This document shows, piece by piece, positions 11,015 to 22,033 of a stretch of DNA of 64,000 nt. Numbering within the stretch: the stretch's first letter is position 1; each line of letters begins with the position of its first letter. Source of the stretch: Clarkia xantiana subsp. parviflora (lineage: Eukaryota; Streptophyta; Magnoliopsida; Myrtales; Onagraceae); contig JAPTYO010000011.1 in NCBI GenBank assembly GCA_036873135.1, positions 5,626,298 to 5,690,297 on the forward strand, in the 5' to 3' direction. Under the pieces are notes generated by a model, which worked only from the letters and a program-made list of their open reading frames with translations, did not search any database and was not told the DNA's origin. Both the position numbers and the translations under genes were made by a program.

Positions 11015-11120
11015 TACAAGTCAAATGGGTCCTCCCACCTAATAAACTAGTCTATTAGGTGGAATGACCAATTTGGCTTATATACACCATATTGTTGATT
11101 ACCCAACTGGTGTGGGACGA

Positions 11121-11860
11121 TTGAAGTCAGTTTTATTTTAACTCGATTATGACGATAGTTGATTTTTTTTTTGTTGAAGAGTTGATACTTTTGAATTATT
11201 AAAGGCTAATTACAAATATAAACGGTATGAATAATAAATTAAACACTTAAATTTAGAATCGACATTCAGCTTCAGGTCCTGTTACATAAATAAATAATAA
11301 ATAAATAAAAATTGTTAATTCCACTTTTTCCTTACTTAGTTCACTTATTATATTTTTATTAAATACTCTCATTTAACTCGTCATAATATCAAATTTATTA
11401 TTAGTAGCGAAAGAATGGTGGCAATTCGTGCTTTCGTGCGTGTTAATCGTATCACGTTCAACTTATTACATAACCCACACAGTAAGTTGTTGTACTACGT
11501 ATTGCACAACACGAACACTTAACAACCATTTAACGGAATATGTAATATTTCATGAAAAACAACCGTTTTAAAAGGTATTACATCTATCAAGTTTGTTTTG
11601 ATCAATTGGTAAATCGAGTTGCGTTCATAGGGGCGGCCCGGGTCAAATCTCAATATAGATCTTAACGCTCCGGACCCGAAATTGCTAAAGCAATTGTATA
11701 TAACAAAAAAAAATATTACATCTAAAATATATAACAAAAAAATGTTATATTTAAAAAAATAATTTATAAATTTATCATATTTTTCCTATTAAAGAATTAT
11801 TTTGTTCCTGGAGCACACAAATCCGGTTGGGTGGGGTTCTATTCTTGGCGATAAAATATT
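11121..11860. other. intergenic upstream of the first FRS gene
   Basis: AT-rich, no gene. About 11603-11652 (TTGGTAAATCGAGTTGCG, then GGGTCAAATCTC) resembles the D-arm and T-arm boxes of a tRNA-derived SINE. A similar phrase occurs at 22497. The promoter of the FRS gene should lie toward the right end. Confidence 0.35.
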
Positions 11861-11879
11861 TTCCCTTCAGTTTTCCAGC

Positions 11880-11955
11880 AAAACATATCAATTCTCAGCT
11901 CGCTCTAGCTTGCTTACTCAGTCTCAATCTTCGTCAAAGGTGAATTCCCTTCAAG
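11880..11955 (+). other. likely 5' UTR exon of FRS gene A
   Basis: The segment ends GAATTCCCTTCAAG and is followed by GTAAGAG, a good splice donor. The same arrangement (GAATGCCCTTCACG then GTAAGAC) lies upstream of FRS gene B at 17976, so the duplication included a non-coding first exon. The left boundary is approximate. Confidence 0.6.
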
Positions 11956-12559
11956 GTAAGAGCTCAAGTCATCGACTTTGATTTTAAGATCTCCAAACAG
12001 CAGCCGATTCAGTATGTTTTGGTCGATGTATGGTTTTGCTCGGTGTTACTATTGCAGCTCAAATGACCGGTTTTGATTCTGGGTTTGTCTTCATACGCAT
12101 GTATTGAACATAAAGCGTCATTTCTTGGCTCTCAGTGGTGAATCTGACGTTTTCTTCTGACAATTGCAGCCTTGATTAGGTTATCATTCATGTGAGACTG
12201 GTTGGAAAGAAAGAACATAGTGATGCCCACCAAGTGTATGTTTTTGTGTGTGTTCTTGAGAGATTTGGGGTTTTTAGAGTGATTTTTCTGTAAATATTTT
12301 ACTTTGAATTCTATTTTAATTTGGTTATCATCCATGTCGACTTGTTGGAAAGAATTGGAAAAACATAGTGATTGCAACCAACTGTTTGTGTAACATGAGA
12401 GATTAGGGTTTCTTTCTACAGGTGGGCTCATTGTGGAGTGATATTTTTGTCAAAAATCTTTCATTGAATTCAATTTCAATCTCTCACAGAGTTCTTAAAA
12501 TTGTTTTCCGGATGTTGGTTTAATTTCTTTACAGCTGTGCTGCATAAAATTGGAGAGAC

Positions 12560-15500
12560 ATGGATAAGGGTAAGGAAGCAGCTAGTGAAGAAGGTAAGAT
12601 TCTACATTTAGTTTATTACCGGATCTCTAATTACCAGATTTGTTGAACACTTCAACAAATGGGGTTTAGTTCCTCTCTTATTTTATGCAGAACGTCCGCT
12701 AGGATTAGATGAAGAGGATCTAACTGCAATCGGTTTGAACCCATGTACTGTCTCTCGTACATATGATGAATCTTGGAGAGATAATCTATTAGGAAGAGTA
12801 GTGGCGAGTGAAGAAGAGGCATACAGGTTGTACAATGAGTATGCTTTTGAGAAAGGGTTCAGCATCCGAAAAGGTACAACAAGATATTACGAGGGGACAA
12901 GGTTGATTCGTCAGAAGGAGTTCCTATGTTCGAAGGAGGGTTTCAAGGACGACCCTACCCCTTGCAAAACTACAAGCTACAATAGGCTTGATGTTAGAAC
13001 TGGGTGTAAGGCTATAATACGGTTTACAGTAAAAGAAGATGAATGGAAAGTGTCGCATTTTGTTGCAGAACATAACCACGAATTGGCAAGCTTAGAAGAA
13101 CGGCATTTACTAAGGTCTGCAAGGAATGTTCATATGTCTCGACCTAAATATAAGGGTCCTATTACAGCTCCAGCAGAGATTGCTTTGACAGTACTAAATA
13201 CTGGCTTTGTTTTGCGAAATTTATCTGAAGGCCAACAGAAACTTGTATCGATAGAGGGAGGAGATGCCCAAAGTCTGTTTCAGTGGTTCAAAAAAAAGAA
13301 GAATAACGATGTCATGTTCTTTCATGATGTGCAGTTAGATCAGGAAGGTAGAGTGACAAACTTTTTTTGGAGCGATGGTAAGTCGAGGATTGATTATGCT
13401 TATTTTGGGGATGTCATCGTCTTTGACACCACATACCGCATAAACAAGTACAACCTGATATGTGCTCCGATTTTTGGTATCAATCACCATAGAGGAAAAT
13501 TGATGTTTGGATGTGCATTCTTACTGGATGAGTCAGCTACATCTTTTATTTGGCTCTTTAAGTCATTCCTTGAGTGTATGGGGAACAAGGAACCGAAAAC
13601 AATAATTACATACCAAGATGATCAAGGATTGATCAGAGCTGTTGAGCAGGTAGGTAGCTAATAAACAATGAATGTCAGCTTCTGAGGTTTCTTCTTTAAT
13701 ATTAGAGTTAAATACCTTGCTATATCTTTTGGCCGATGTGCTGGTTGCTTGCTGAACTTTTTTTTTTTTGGCGACTTTTCCTTAGCTAAACTAATAAATT
13801 AGTGTAATTAGCTAGCTCTGTCCATTTTCTGTTAAATTATAGGTAGAAAATCCTGTGGCGCACATTTGTCATCCAGTCAAGGTGCCACGCACAAGTTTTC
13901 CGTACATGGCTAACAGAAAAGTGTATGGAGCTAGCAAGTTGCACTTCATTATTAGTTTAGTTAATGAAAATACACAATATAAAATTCAGCTAGCAAGTTT
14001 AGTTTTTAGTTAGAGGTAGTAATCAAATTTTTTAGATTGACAATTATCCCTCTTTCCTTAGTGAACTAGAGACCTATTTTTTGGTTCTTTATTGCAATCA
14101 GATTGCTATTTAACCCTTCATATCGATTTTGAGTTTGAATACATTGTTTGGTGTTGGCAGGTATTTCCAAACACACGCCATCTCTTGTGTCCATGGCACA
14201 TTGCAAAAAGGGCTTCATCTCATTTGGTCGGGTTATACTCAAATACAGGGTTTTGCCAACTATTTCGAAAATGCACACACCATTGTGACAACGAATTGGA
14301 ATTTGAACAATCTTGGCAGCGAATGGTGGAGCAGTATGACTGTCGGAACAACTGTTGGCTAAAAACTATATACCGAACACGTCAGCAGTGGAGCACTGCT
14401 TTTTCCAAAAACACTTTCTCTTGCGGCCTCATATCTTCTCAAAAGAGCGAGAGTGCAGATGTCTTCAGTGGCCTATCGTCTACCAAAGTCACGTCTCTCA
14501 CCAGATTTGTGCTTGAGGTTGATGACTTGGTTGCCAGGTGGCGCGACTCAGAGTTAAAATCTAACTTCCGATGCAAACACGGTCTTCCTAACCTTATTAT
14601 AAAAAAGAGCAGCCTTTGTCAACAAGCTGCCCAGATCTACACCCATAAAATCTTTGAGTTCTTCGAGCAAGAATACGTGGAAGGTGTAGGTGCACTGAGT
14701 TTGACTGAGGCGGGCTCCACCGGAAACTCGTCCAGTTATCATGTCAGGGGAGAGAATGAGACGGACAATGAAAAGGTCCAGATTGTGCATTTTGACTCGT
14801 CTACATTAACCGTTCAGTGTTCTTGCAAGAAATTCGAGTCAATGGGTATTCTTTGCTCTCATTGCTTAAGTGTTCTTCATATGAAGAAAGTCAAATCCAT
14901 ACCTCAACAGTATATACTGAAGCGGTGGACAAAGAATGCGAGAGAGCGTGTTCATAGTCATGACGTGAATTATCCGATTAAAGAGACTGAAGTTGAGTAC
15001 CACACTGAGATGATGCGATGGGTGTATGATATGATTACAAGGAGCCAAAAGAGTGCCGACACTAGAATCCTCCTGAGAAATGGCTTCCAAAATACAGATC
15101 AAGAACTCAAAAAGTTGGAAGCTGAGCTGGATTCGATGAGTATTGAAGGGAATTCTTCTGCAGATGGACAAAAGCGTAAAAAGAGCGGGACTAATGATTC
15201 TTCCAAATCTAGTGAGTGTTTACTTCCCTTTGTCTTTGTTAATGAATTAATGTTATGGCCTGATGTCTTAGTTTGTTAGTAATGGGCTATAAAGATTTCA
15301 TTTTTATGTAGAGAAGCGCAATGAAGTACTGGTTATGGGACAGACTCAAGCTGCCACTCATGCCTCGGTGCCATTTGGTTCTGTTCCTCCAAATATCCAA
15401 GTATGTGAATTTTCAGGAATCTCTTTTTGGGTTGATGACCAAATTGCATACCAAAATTTGGTTGAATTGCAAAAAAACAGTATGAAATTTCTATGTTATT

Positions 15501-16098
15501 TTAAGACAAATAGCAACCAAAGTTAAGCTGTTAAAAAAGAATAGCGTTCTTCGAAATTATTAAAAAAAAGCCCCATAAAAGTGAAGAAAGAGAAACAAGA
15601 AATAATCTTCTATTCGCTCAAGTCTTTGTTTTTGAACTCATGTTATTTTCACTAAAGGGTATTTGTATCTGTTTTAGACAAAATTTGTCGAAGTGAAGGA
15701 ATGTGGTTTTGCAAATTTCTTTTAAGTTCAGTTTTTTCTTAGTAAAAAAGAAACAAAACTGGTTCAATGTGGTTTTTTGCAATTTGCCTGAACTTCGGTA
15801 TGCAATTATGTAATTAACGCATTTGGTTACAGTATCAGTTACTGATAATTAGACTACAACTTTTTGTTGAAGGGATCGATTGGTTTGGGTGTGTCACCAT
15901 TTCCCATCTTTGCACCTCAATATCTCCACCAAATGCAATTTTCTCCTCAGCCTCAGCTTCAGGTATTGCTTTTGGAGGTTGTTTTGTTAACATTTCAAAA
16001 ATCATTAGTTTATTCGACGCAGCTGGATTGATGATTATTCTTTTCCTTGTTTGTGTACTTTGCAGGAACCATCAGAACCATTTCAACGGCAATACTGA
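12560..16098 (+). CDS. FAR1-RELATED SEQUENCE protein (copy A)
   Basis: Exons are 12560-12593, 12691-13649, 14161-15211, 15312-15400, 15873-15962 and 16066-16098. Phases fit throughout, giving 751 residues. Domains: a FAR1 zinc-finger DNA-binding domain (residues about 52-143, ending FVAEHNHEL), a MULE-type transposase fold (about 235-350, with Asp257 in VFDTTYR and Asp321 in TYQDD), and a SWIM zinc finger at about 551-572 (CSCKK...CSHC). FRS proteins are transcription factors derived from Mutator-like transposases. FHY3/FAR1 members activate light-signalling genes in the nucleus. The C-terminus ends EPFQRQY after a Gln-rich exon. Intron 2 is about 510 bp, much longer than the 91-bp intron in copy B, because of a repeat insertion. 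Exact FRS subgroup is not assigned. Confidence 0.92.
13707..14030. repeat. MITE-like repeat in intron 2 of FRS gene A
   Basis: This stretch is absent from the matching 91-bp intron of copy B. It contains GAGCTAGCAAG, TTCATTATTAGTTTAGTTAATGA and a CAGCTAGCAAG end. It shares these phrases with 44450-44760 in intron 1 of FAB1 and with about 22740-22920. Boundaries are approximate and no target duplication was settled. Confidence 0.5.
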
Positions 16099-16510
16099 GA
16101 AGGAAAAAAAAAACAAGGAATGTCTTTAAAGTTTGGAGCTTAGAGACACCAAGATTTGTCTGCAGATATATGATGAAGTTGAGTAATGTTGATTTCCGGT
16201 TTTACATGTTATGCTGATAAAATGAGTAGATTCAATCAAATGCCATTGGTATGTGTATGAACATGATATTAATGCCGCGTAGATTCAATCAAATGCCATT
16301 GGTAAGTGTATAAGCATGATATTAATGCCGCCCAGTATTTATTGGTTGCTGTATGGAGTGTTTGGAGACTGGTGACTATCTTACATGTAGGATTTGTTCT
16401 GTAAAAAGTTGTTTTGTATTTAGTTAGGTAACTAATTACCTTGTCTTCCAAGCTACCACTTTGTGATAATTATAATTTTTTTTTTTTTTTTGCCATAAAT
16501 GGGCTAGTAG

Positions 16511-16930
16511 TAGGGATGACAACGGGTCACGGGTACCCGACCCGATGACCCGCGACCTTCGGGGCGGGTTCGGGTTCACGGCGACCCGCCGACCCGACCC
16601 GAGCTTTCATTTTACATATATATTAATATATGTATATTATATAAAACTATACGGGTAATATAACACATAGTCAAAATAACAAATATTCTAATGAATTGGG
16701 TGATTTATATTTGGATTATGAGTTAATTTAATAATTTATGATTTAAATTTGGAGTTGAATTTGGATACGGTAACATAGAATTTAGAATTTAAGATTTAAA
16801 TTGATAAATTATACCTCACACGGGTCGACCTGCGACCCGACCCGACCCAAAAGTGCATGGGACGGGTCCGGATCGACCATATTGACCCGCGGGTCGGGGT
16901 CTGGCGATACTCGCCCCATTGACATCCCTA
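16511..16930. mobile_element. hAT MITE, 420 bp, between the two FRS genes
   Basis: It starts TAGGGATGACAACGGGTC and ends GCCCCATTGACATCCCTA. The flanks GCTAGTAG (16503-16510) and GCTGGTAG (16931-16938) match at 7 of 8 positions. Subterminal ACCCGACCCG repeats are typical of plant hAT MITEs. Confidence 0.8.
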
Positions 16931-17217
16931 GCTGGTAGTGGCACTTTGTGATAAGTATATACTTGATTAAGCGCGATAATGGTTTCTTTTATGCACCTTT
17001 ACAATACAATAGTTTCTAATTAGTAATAAAAGTTTATTTTAATTAGTAATAACTCATTTTAATCAAACCTTAATTAGAAATAGGACAAATTACCAAGTCA
17101 TACTAGGTTTTATTCTACCATAAAAAATCCCAGGTAATTACAAAAATTAAATTGGCGCGATCTCCCCACAAGGAAACTAGAGCTATCCATTTTGCTTGTG
17201 CTTCCATACTTTCACAT

Positions 17218-17661
17218 TAGACTAGTAAATTAGTGGAGTATCCGGCAAACTCAACTCGGCTCACTTTACTCGAGCTCAACCAAACCTAATTTTTTCAAGC
17301 TTGAGCTCAACTCGATCATTTACTCAACGAGTTTGAGCTCGTCTCGAGTCGACTTGGTTCGATAAGTTTAAAATTCAATAATCATAAATTGTGCACCTTA
17401 TCTCGAGCTCGAGCTCGAACTCAATTCGAATTGAAAATATATATATATATATGTAAAACATGAATAAACTCGAGTTCGAACTCGATTCGAATAGATAAAA
17501 CATAAAAGTTTGAATAGGCTCGCGAGCCTCTCGAGTCGAATACTAGCGAACTTATACTCAACTCGGCTTCAGAAAAAGTTCGACTCGACTCGAAATTTAA
17601 CGATTCGAATTCGAATATCGACCTAACCAATATCGAATAGCTTGACTTGTTTACACCCCTA
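17218..17661. mobile_element. probable hAT MITE with CTCGAG-rich interior
   Basis: The right end GTTTACACCCCTA is typical of this family (compare the nested element at 10405-10761). Flanks TTTCACAT (17210-17217) and CTTCACAT (17662-17669) match at 7 of 8. The left terminus is degenerate. The interior is rich in CTCGAGCTCGA and GACTCGACTCG repeats. Confidence 0.6.
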
Positions 17662-17869
17662 CTTCACATTGATCCGAACAAAGAAATCATTATTGGACCG
17701 GTTCAATGGCCGGTCCAGACTCCATCCTCAAACGGGAAAACAGCGAAAACGAAAACAAAAATCAGGAAACCTTTTTCACGGCAAACCGTTTTCCATAGAA
17801 AATCCTTGGATCGCTACCACTCCTCGGCGAAGTTTTCAAATGCCTCTCTAGTCTCCGGCGAGAGACTAG

Positions 17870-17976
17870 TTCCCGTTCACATTATCCATCGACTCATCTC
17901 AACTCCCTAGCCCGCTGGCTCAATCAGTCTCCGACGTTCTCTCCTCCATCGCCGTCGAAGGTGAATGCCCTTCACG
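17870..17976 (+). other. likely 5' UTR exon of FRS gene B
   Basis: It ends at the splice donor GTAAGAC and matches the end of the putative non-coding exon of copy A. The left boundary is approximate. Confidence 0.55.
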
Positions 17977-18486
17977 GTAAGACCGCTCCCTAATCGTCTA
18001 CTTCATGCTCAAGATTTCTTGACCAACATCGTGTTTGACGAAGTTTCATTATTTCTGATGGATTAGCTCGGTTTAACAGTTCTCTGTGCAGCATAAATGT
18101 TCGAGCTTTATTTCAATTTGCCGTGATAAGCATCGATTAGGCATAAAATTGTAGCTTTTCTCAACGTTTTGCTTTTACAGTGGTGATTCGAATGTCTCTT
18201 ATGGGAAAAATTTGAACTCGTTTCGATTGGGTTACCCAATTGAGACTTGTTGGAGAGAACTTAGTGATGCCCACCTAGTGTTTGTCTATTTGCCTGAGGG
18301 ATTAGGGTTTATTTTCCGGCGGGGAGCCTGTTTATCTAATAAACTCAAGTCCGTGCTCATATTAGTTGTTAGCTTTGCGTCAAAACTCTTTCTTGGAGTG
18401 TTAGTGTATTAGCATAGGTTTTAGAATTTGATTCTGGAATGATCATTTTAAGTTCTTTACTTGTGAGCTACAGTGAGTTGAAGTAC

Positions 18487-21162
18487 ATGGACAAGGGTAA
18501 AGAGCTTGCTAATGAGGAAGGTGAGAATTCTGTATTATCAGCATTATTAATTTATGAATTTTCACTTGGAGGTTTATAATTTTTTGTTTTTTTTTTAAAT
18601 TTTATATACAGAACGACCTCTAGGATTAGATGAAGAGGATTTAACTGCTATTGGCCTGAACCCGTCCACTGTCTCTCGTGGAAATGATGAAGCTGGGAGC
18701 GATAATCTATTAGGAAGAGTAGTGAAAAGCGAAGATGAGGCATATAGGTTGTATAATGAATATGCTTTTGAGAAAGGGTTTAGCATCCGAAAAGCTAAGA
18801 CGAGGTATTATGAGGGGACAAGGTCTATCCGTCAAAAGGAGTTTGTTTGTTCAAAGGAGGGTTTCAAGGAAGACCCTAGTACCGTTGAGACTCCAAGCTA
18901 CAACAGACTTGATGTTAGAACTGGTTGTAAGGCCATGATACGCTTCACTGTGAAGGATGATGAATGGAAAGTCACCCATTTTGTTGCAGAACATAACCAT
19001 GAATTGGCAAGTGTAGAAGAGAGGCATTTATTAAGGTCTGCAAGGAATGTCTATCGGCCTAGACCTAAAGGTCTTGCTGTAGTTCCAGCTGAGACTTCTC
19101 CCACTGAAAATACTGGCTTTGTTCTGCGAGATTTATGCGATATTGAAGGTCAACAAAAGCTTGTGTTTATAGAGGGAGGTGATGCACAAAGTTTGTTTCA
19201 GTGGTTCAAGAAGAAGAAGAATAACGATATCATGTTTTTTCATGATGTACAGTTAGACCAGGAAGGTAGAGCGACAAACTTCTTCTGGAGTGATGGTAAA
19301 TCAAGAATCGATTATGGGTATTTTGGAGATGTCATCGTCTTAGACACAACGTATCGCATAAATAAATACAATCTCATATGTGCTCCAATTTTTGGTATCA
19401 ATCACCATCGAGGAAAAGTGATGTTTGGATGTGCCTTCTTATTGGACGAGTCTTCTACATCTTTTATTTGGCTTTTTAAATCTTTCCTTGAGTGCATGGG
19501 GAACAAGGCACCGAAAACAATAATTACATACCAAGATGATCAAGGATTGATCAGCGCAGTTGAGCAGGTACATTATTTTTAAATAAATGTCAGCTGCTAA
19601 AGTTTATGCTTTAATATATGTCGATCCGAAGTTGTGATAGTTTGATTGATATTTGCAGGTATTTCCAGACACACGCCATCTCTTGTGCCCGTGGCATATT
19701 GCAAAAAGGGCTTCATCCCATTTGGTTGGTCTATATTCAAACACAGGGTTCTGTCAACTATTTCGAAAATGTACCCACCATTGTGACAATGAACTGGAAT
19801 TTGAACAAGTTTGGCAGCGAATGGTGGAAGAGTATGATTGTCGGAATAACAGTTGGCTGAAAACTATATACAGAACTCGTCAGCAATGGAGCACGGCTTT
19901 TACGAACAACACTTTCACTTGTGGGCTCATATCTTCTCAGAAGAGCGAGGCTGGAGATGTGTTCAGTGGACTGTCAGGAAGCCAGATCACATCCCTTACC
20001 AAATTTGCCATCGAGGTTGATGGCTTGGTTGCTCGCTGGCGTGATTTAGAAGTAAAATCAAACTTCCGTTGCAAACATGGTCTGCCTACTCTTATTATCA
20101 AGAAAAGTAGCATTTGCCATCAAGCTGCCCAGATCTACACCCACAAAATCTTCGAGCTTTTCCAGGAAGAGTATGTGGAAGGAGTAGGTGCATTGCGGTC
20201 TAATGAAGTAAGCTCCAATGGAACCTTGTCCACTTACCATATGGGTGGTGAGATGGACAACGAGAAAATGCATGTCGTCCATTTCGACTCATCTACCTTA
20301 ACCGTTTCATGTTCTTGCAAGAAATTTGAGTCGATGGGGATTCTTTGTTCTCATTGCTTAAGTGTTCTTCATATGAAAAATGTCAACTCAATACCCCAAC
20401 ATTACATAGTGAAACGATGGACAAAGAATGCTAGAGAACGGGTTCATACTCATGATCCAAGTGACCTGAGTAGAGAGACTGAAGTTGAGTACCACACCGA
20501 AATGATGCGATGGGTGTACGATATGATCACGAGAAGCCAAAAGAGTTCAGTCACCCGAACCCTCTTGAGAAACGGCTTCCAACATATAGATCAGGAAGTA
20601 AAAAGATTGGAAGCCGAGTTGGACCTGACTGTTGAAGCTACTTCCCCAGCAGATGGACAGAAGCGTAAAAGAAACATAGAGTCTTCCAAACCTAGTGAGT
20701 ATCCCCTTTTGTCTTAGTTATTGTTGTTTTGGCTTTATATCTTATTTGGGTTGTTATATTTATTGTAAATTTCGAATCTTTTTTTGCAGGAAAGCGCAAT
20801 GAAAGAGCAATTGCTAGTCCAACTCAACCTGAAACTCATTCCAATGTCCCGTTTGATTCGGTTCCTCCAAACATTCAAGTATGTGCATAATATTTTTCTT
20901 CAGTAATTGCTGTTACTCGTTAAAACAATTACATAAAGTGTAATTTTGATTAGACTACTCTTTTGCAGGGATCAATTGATTTGAGTATGGCACCATATTG
21001 CGTCTTCTCGCCTCATTATATCCCGCATTCACATTTTGCACCTCAGGTACGGTTTTTTTACACCATGTCCTGTTAACTAAGCCGAAAGAACATCAAAGTT
21101 ACTTTTTTTTCGTGTTGGTCTATACTTTGCAGGAACCATCTGAACAATTTCAACGCCAGTAG
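18487..21162 (+). CDS. FAR1-RELATED SEQUENCE protein (copy B)
   Basis: Exons are 18487-18520, 18612-19567, 19659-20694, 20790-20878, 20969-21046 and 21133-21162, giving 740 residues. The exon number, phases and first-exon length (34 nt) are identical to copy A, so the two are tandem duplicates. It keeps the same FAR1 zinc-finger domain, MULE transposase fold (VLDTTYR and TYQDD motifs) and SWIM finger (CSCKKFESMGILCSHC). The two proteins are very similar through the transposase core and differ most between the FAR1 domain and transposase fold and in the Gln/Pro-rich C-terminal exons. Role is inferred as for copy A: nuclear transcription factor. No frameshift or premature stop was seen. Confidence 0.92.
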
Positions 21163-22033
21163 TTGAGGAATGACAATTCTAAAAAAATTTTGCAACAAAG
21201 AGACACAGAAGATGTCTGGTAATTTCCGATTCTGAATAGTATCATCTCTCTGCAAGTGAAGAATATTCTGGTAGTCATGGCTTGAGTCTTTACTGTAAAT
21301 GCTGCAAAATTGATTCCAAAGTCGATTTTTGTGTTCAGACTTGCATTCGTATGTACATCATCACTCGTCTGTGCTTTTTTGAATGCAATGAATGTCTCAT
21401 GCCAAGAAAGAACATTAGAGTCGTTTCTTTGATTAGTTTTTTGTCACCATGTTATGTTATGGTGGCTCTATCATAGCTTGTGGTTGAAGAGTTGATGTAC
21501 AATGAGGAGTCCAACTGCAAAAGAGTGGTCGAAACCGGGTTCTACCGCGAAAGTCAACACATCGTCGCCTAGTGTCACCCCCGATGACCACGATTGCTTT
21601 TGTTTAACCTGCAACGTGATGTGATCAGATATGATTACTATTAGAAAAAAAAAAAAAAAAAGATCAGTCTAATCTTCATTTATAAATTTGCAAATTCGGT
21701 CCATTTTTTATCGGAACGGCCGAATTGGTACTGATTTATCTGCTTTCAATTTGTTAGAACCGAACTGCTTGTGTGGCTATTTCATGATCTAATCATTGAT
21801 CTGGTCCGATTTTCAAAAACAATGTGATAAAAATGTACTTTTTATTACAATCTTTTTTTTATAAGGCGTGTTGCTCACAAATTTATTATAAGTATAACCC
21901 AATATTGTGAGGACTTTCAATATTATTTAAAAAAGTTCACCCTTAAAAAATAGAAGAATTTCTTACCAATAAAATAGAAAGTTGTCTTATTTGAATTGTC
22001 TTCTATCTAAAATGTCGGCGACGCAAACTTACC
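21163..22033. other. intergenic
   Basis: It holds the likely 3' UTR of FRS gene B and then AT-rich sequence. I searched the minus strand here for the missing last part of the LURP-one-related gene and did not find it. Confidence 0.5.

Larger units (their letters stand above)
8603..11120 (-). mobile_element. TRIM-like retroelement cluster, interrupted by hAT elements
   Basis: On the minus strand two copies of a TGGTATCA-type primer-binding site (plus strand 8603-8614 and 8785-8796) each adjoin a short terminal repeat starting TGTTACAAAC on the plus strand (8617-8735, 119 bp, and from 8799). TGGTATCAGAGC is the usual complement of initiator tRNA-Met in plant retrotransposons. The second repeat is split by a hAT element. 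It is followed by an inverted partial copy (9968-10013, then 11015-11045 after a second hAT) and a further forward partial copy ending near 11120. No coding region exists, which fits terminal-repeat retrotransposons in miniature. Confidence 0.6.

Noticed and set aside
17642..17910. Overlapping short frames upstream of FRS gene B
   Set aside because: They lie across the hAT MITE end and the gene's 5' UTR and have no homologous counterpart upstream of copy A.
22003..22033. Coding extension SLRRRHFR after the LOR second exon
   Set aside because: It begins with a strong GTAAGT donor, so it is more likely intron than protein.
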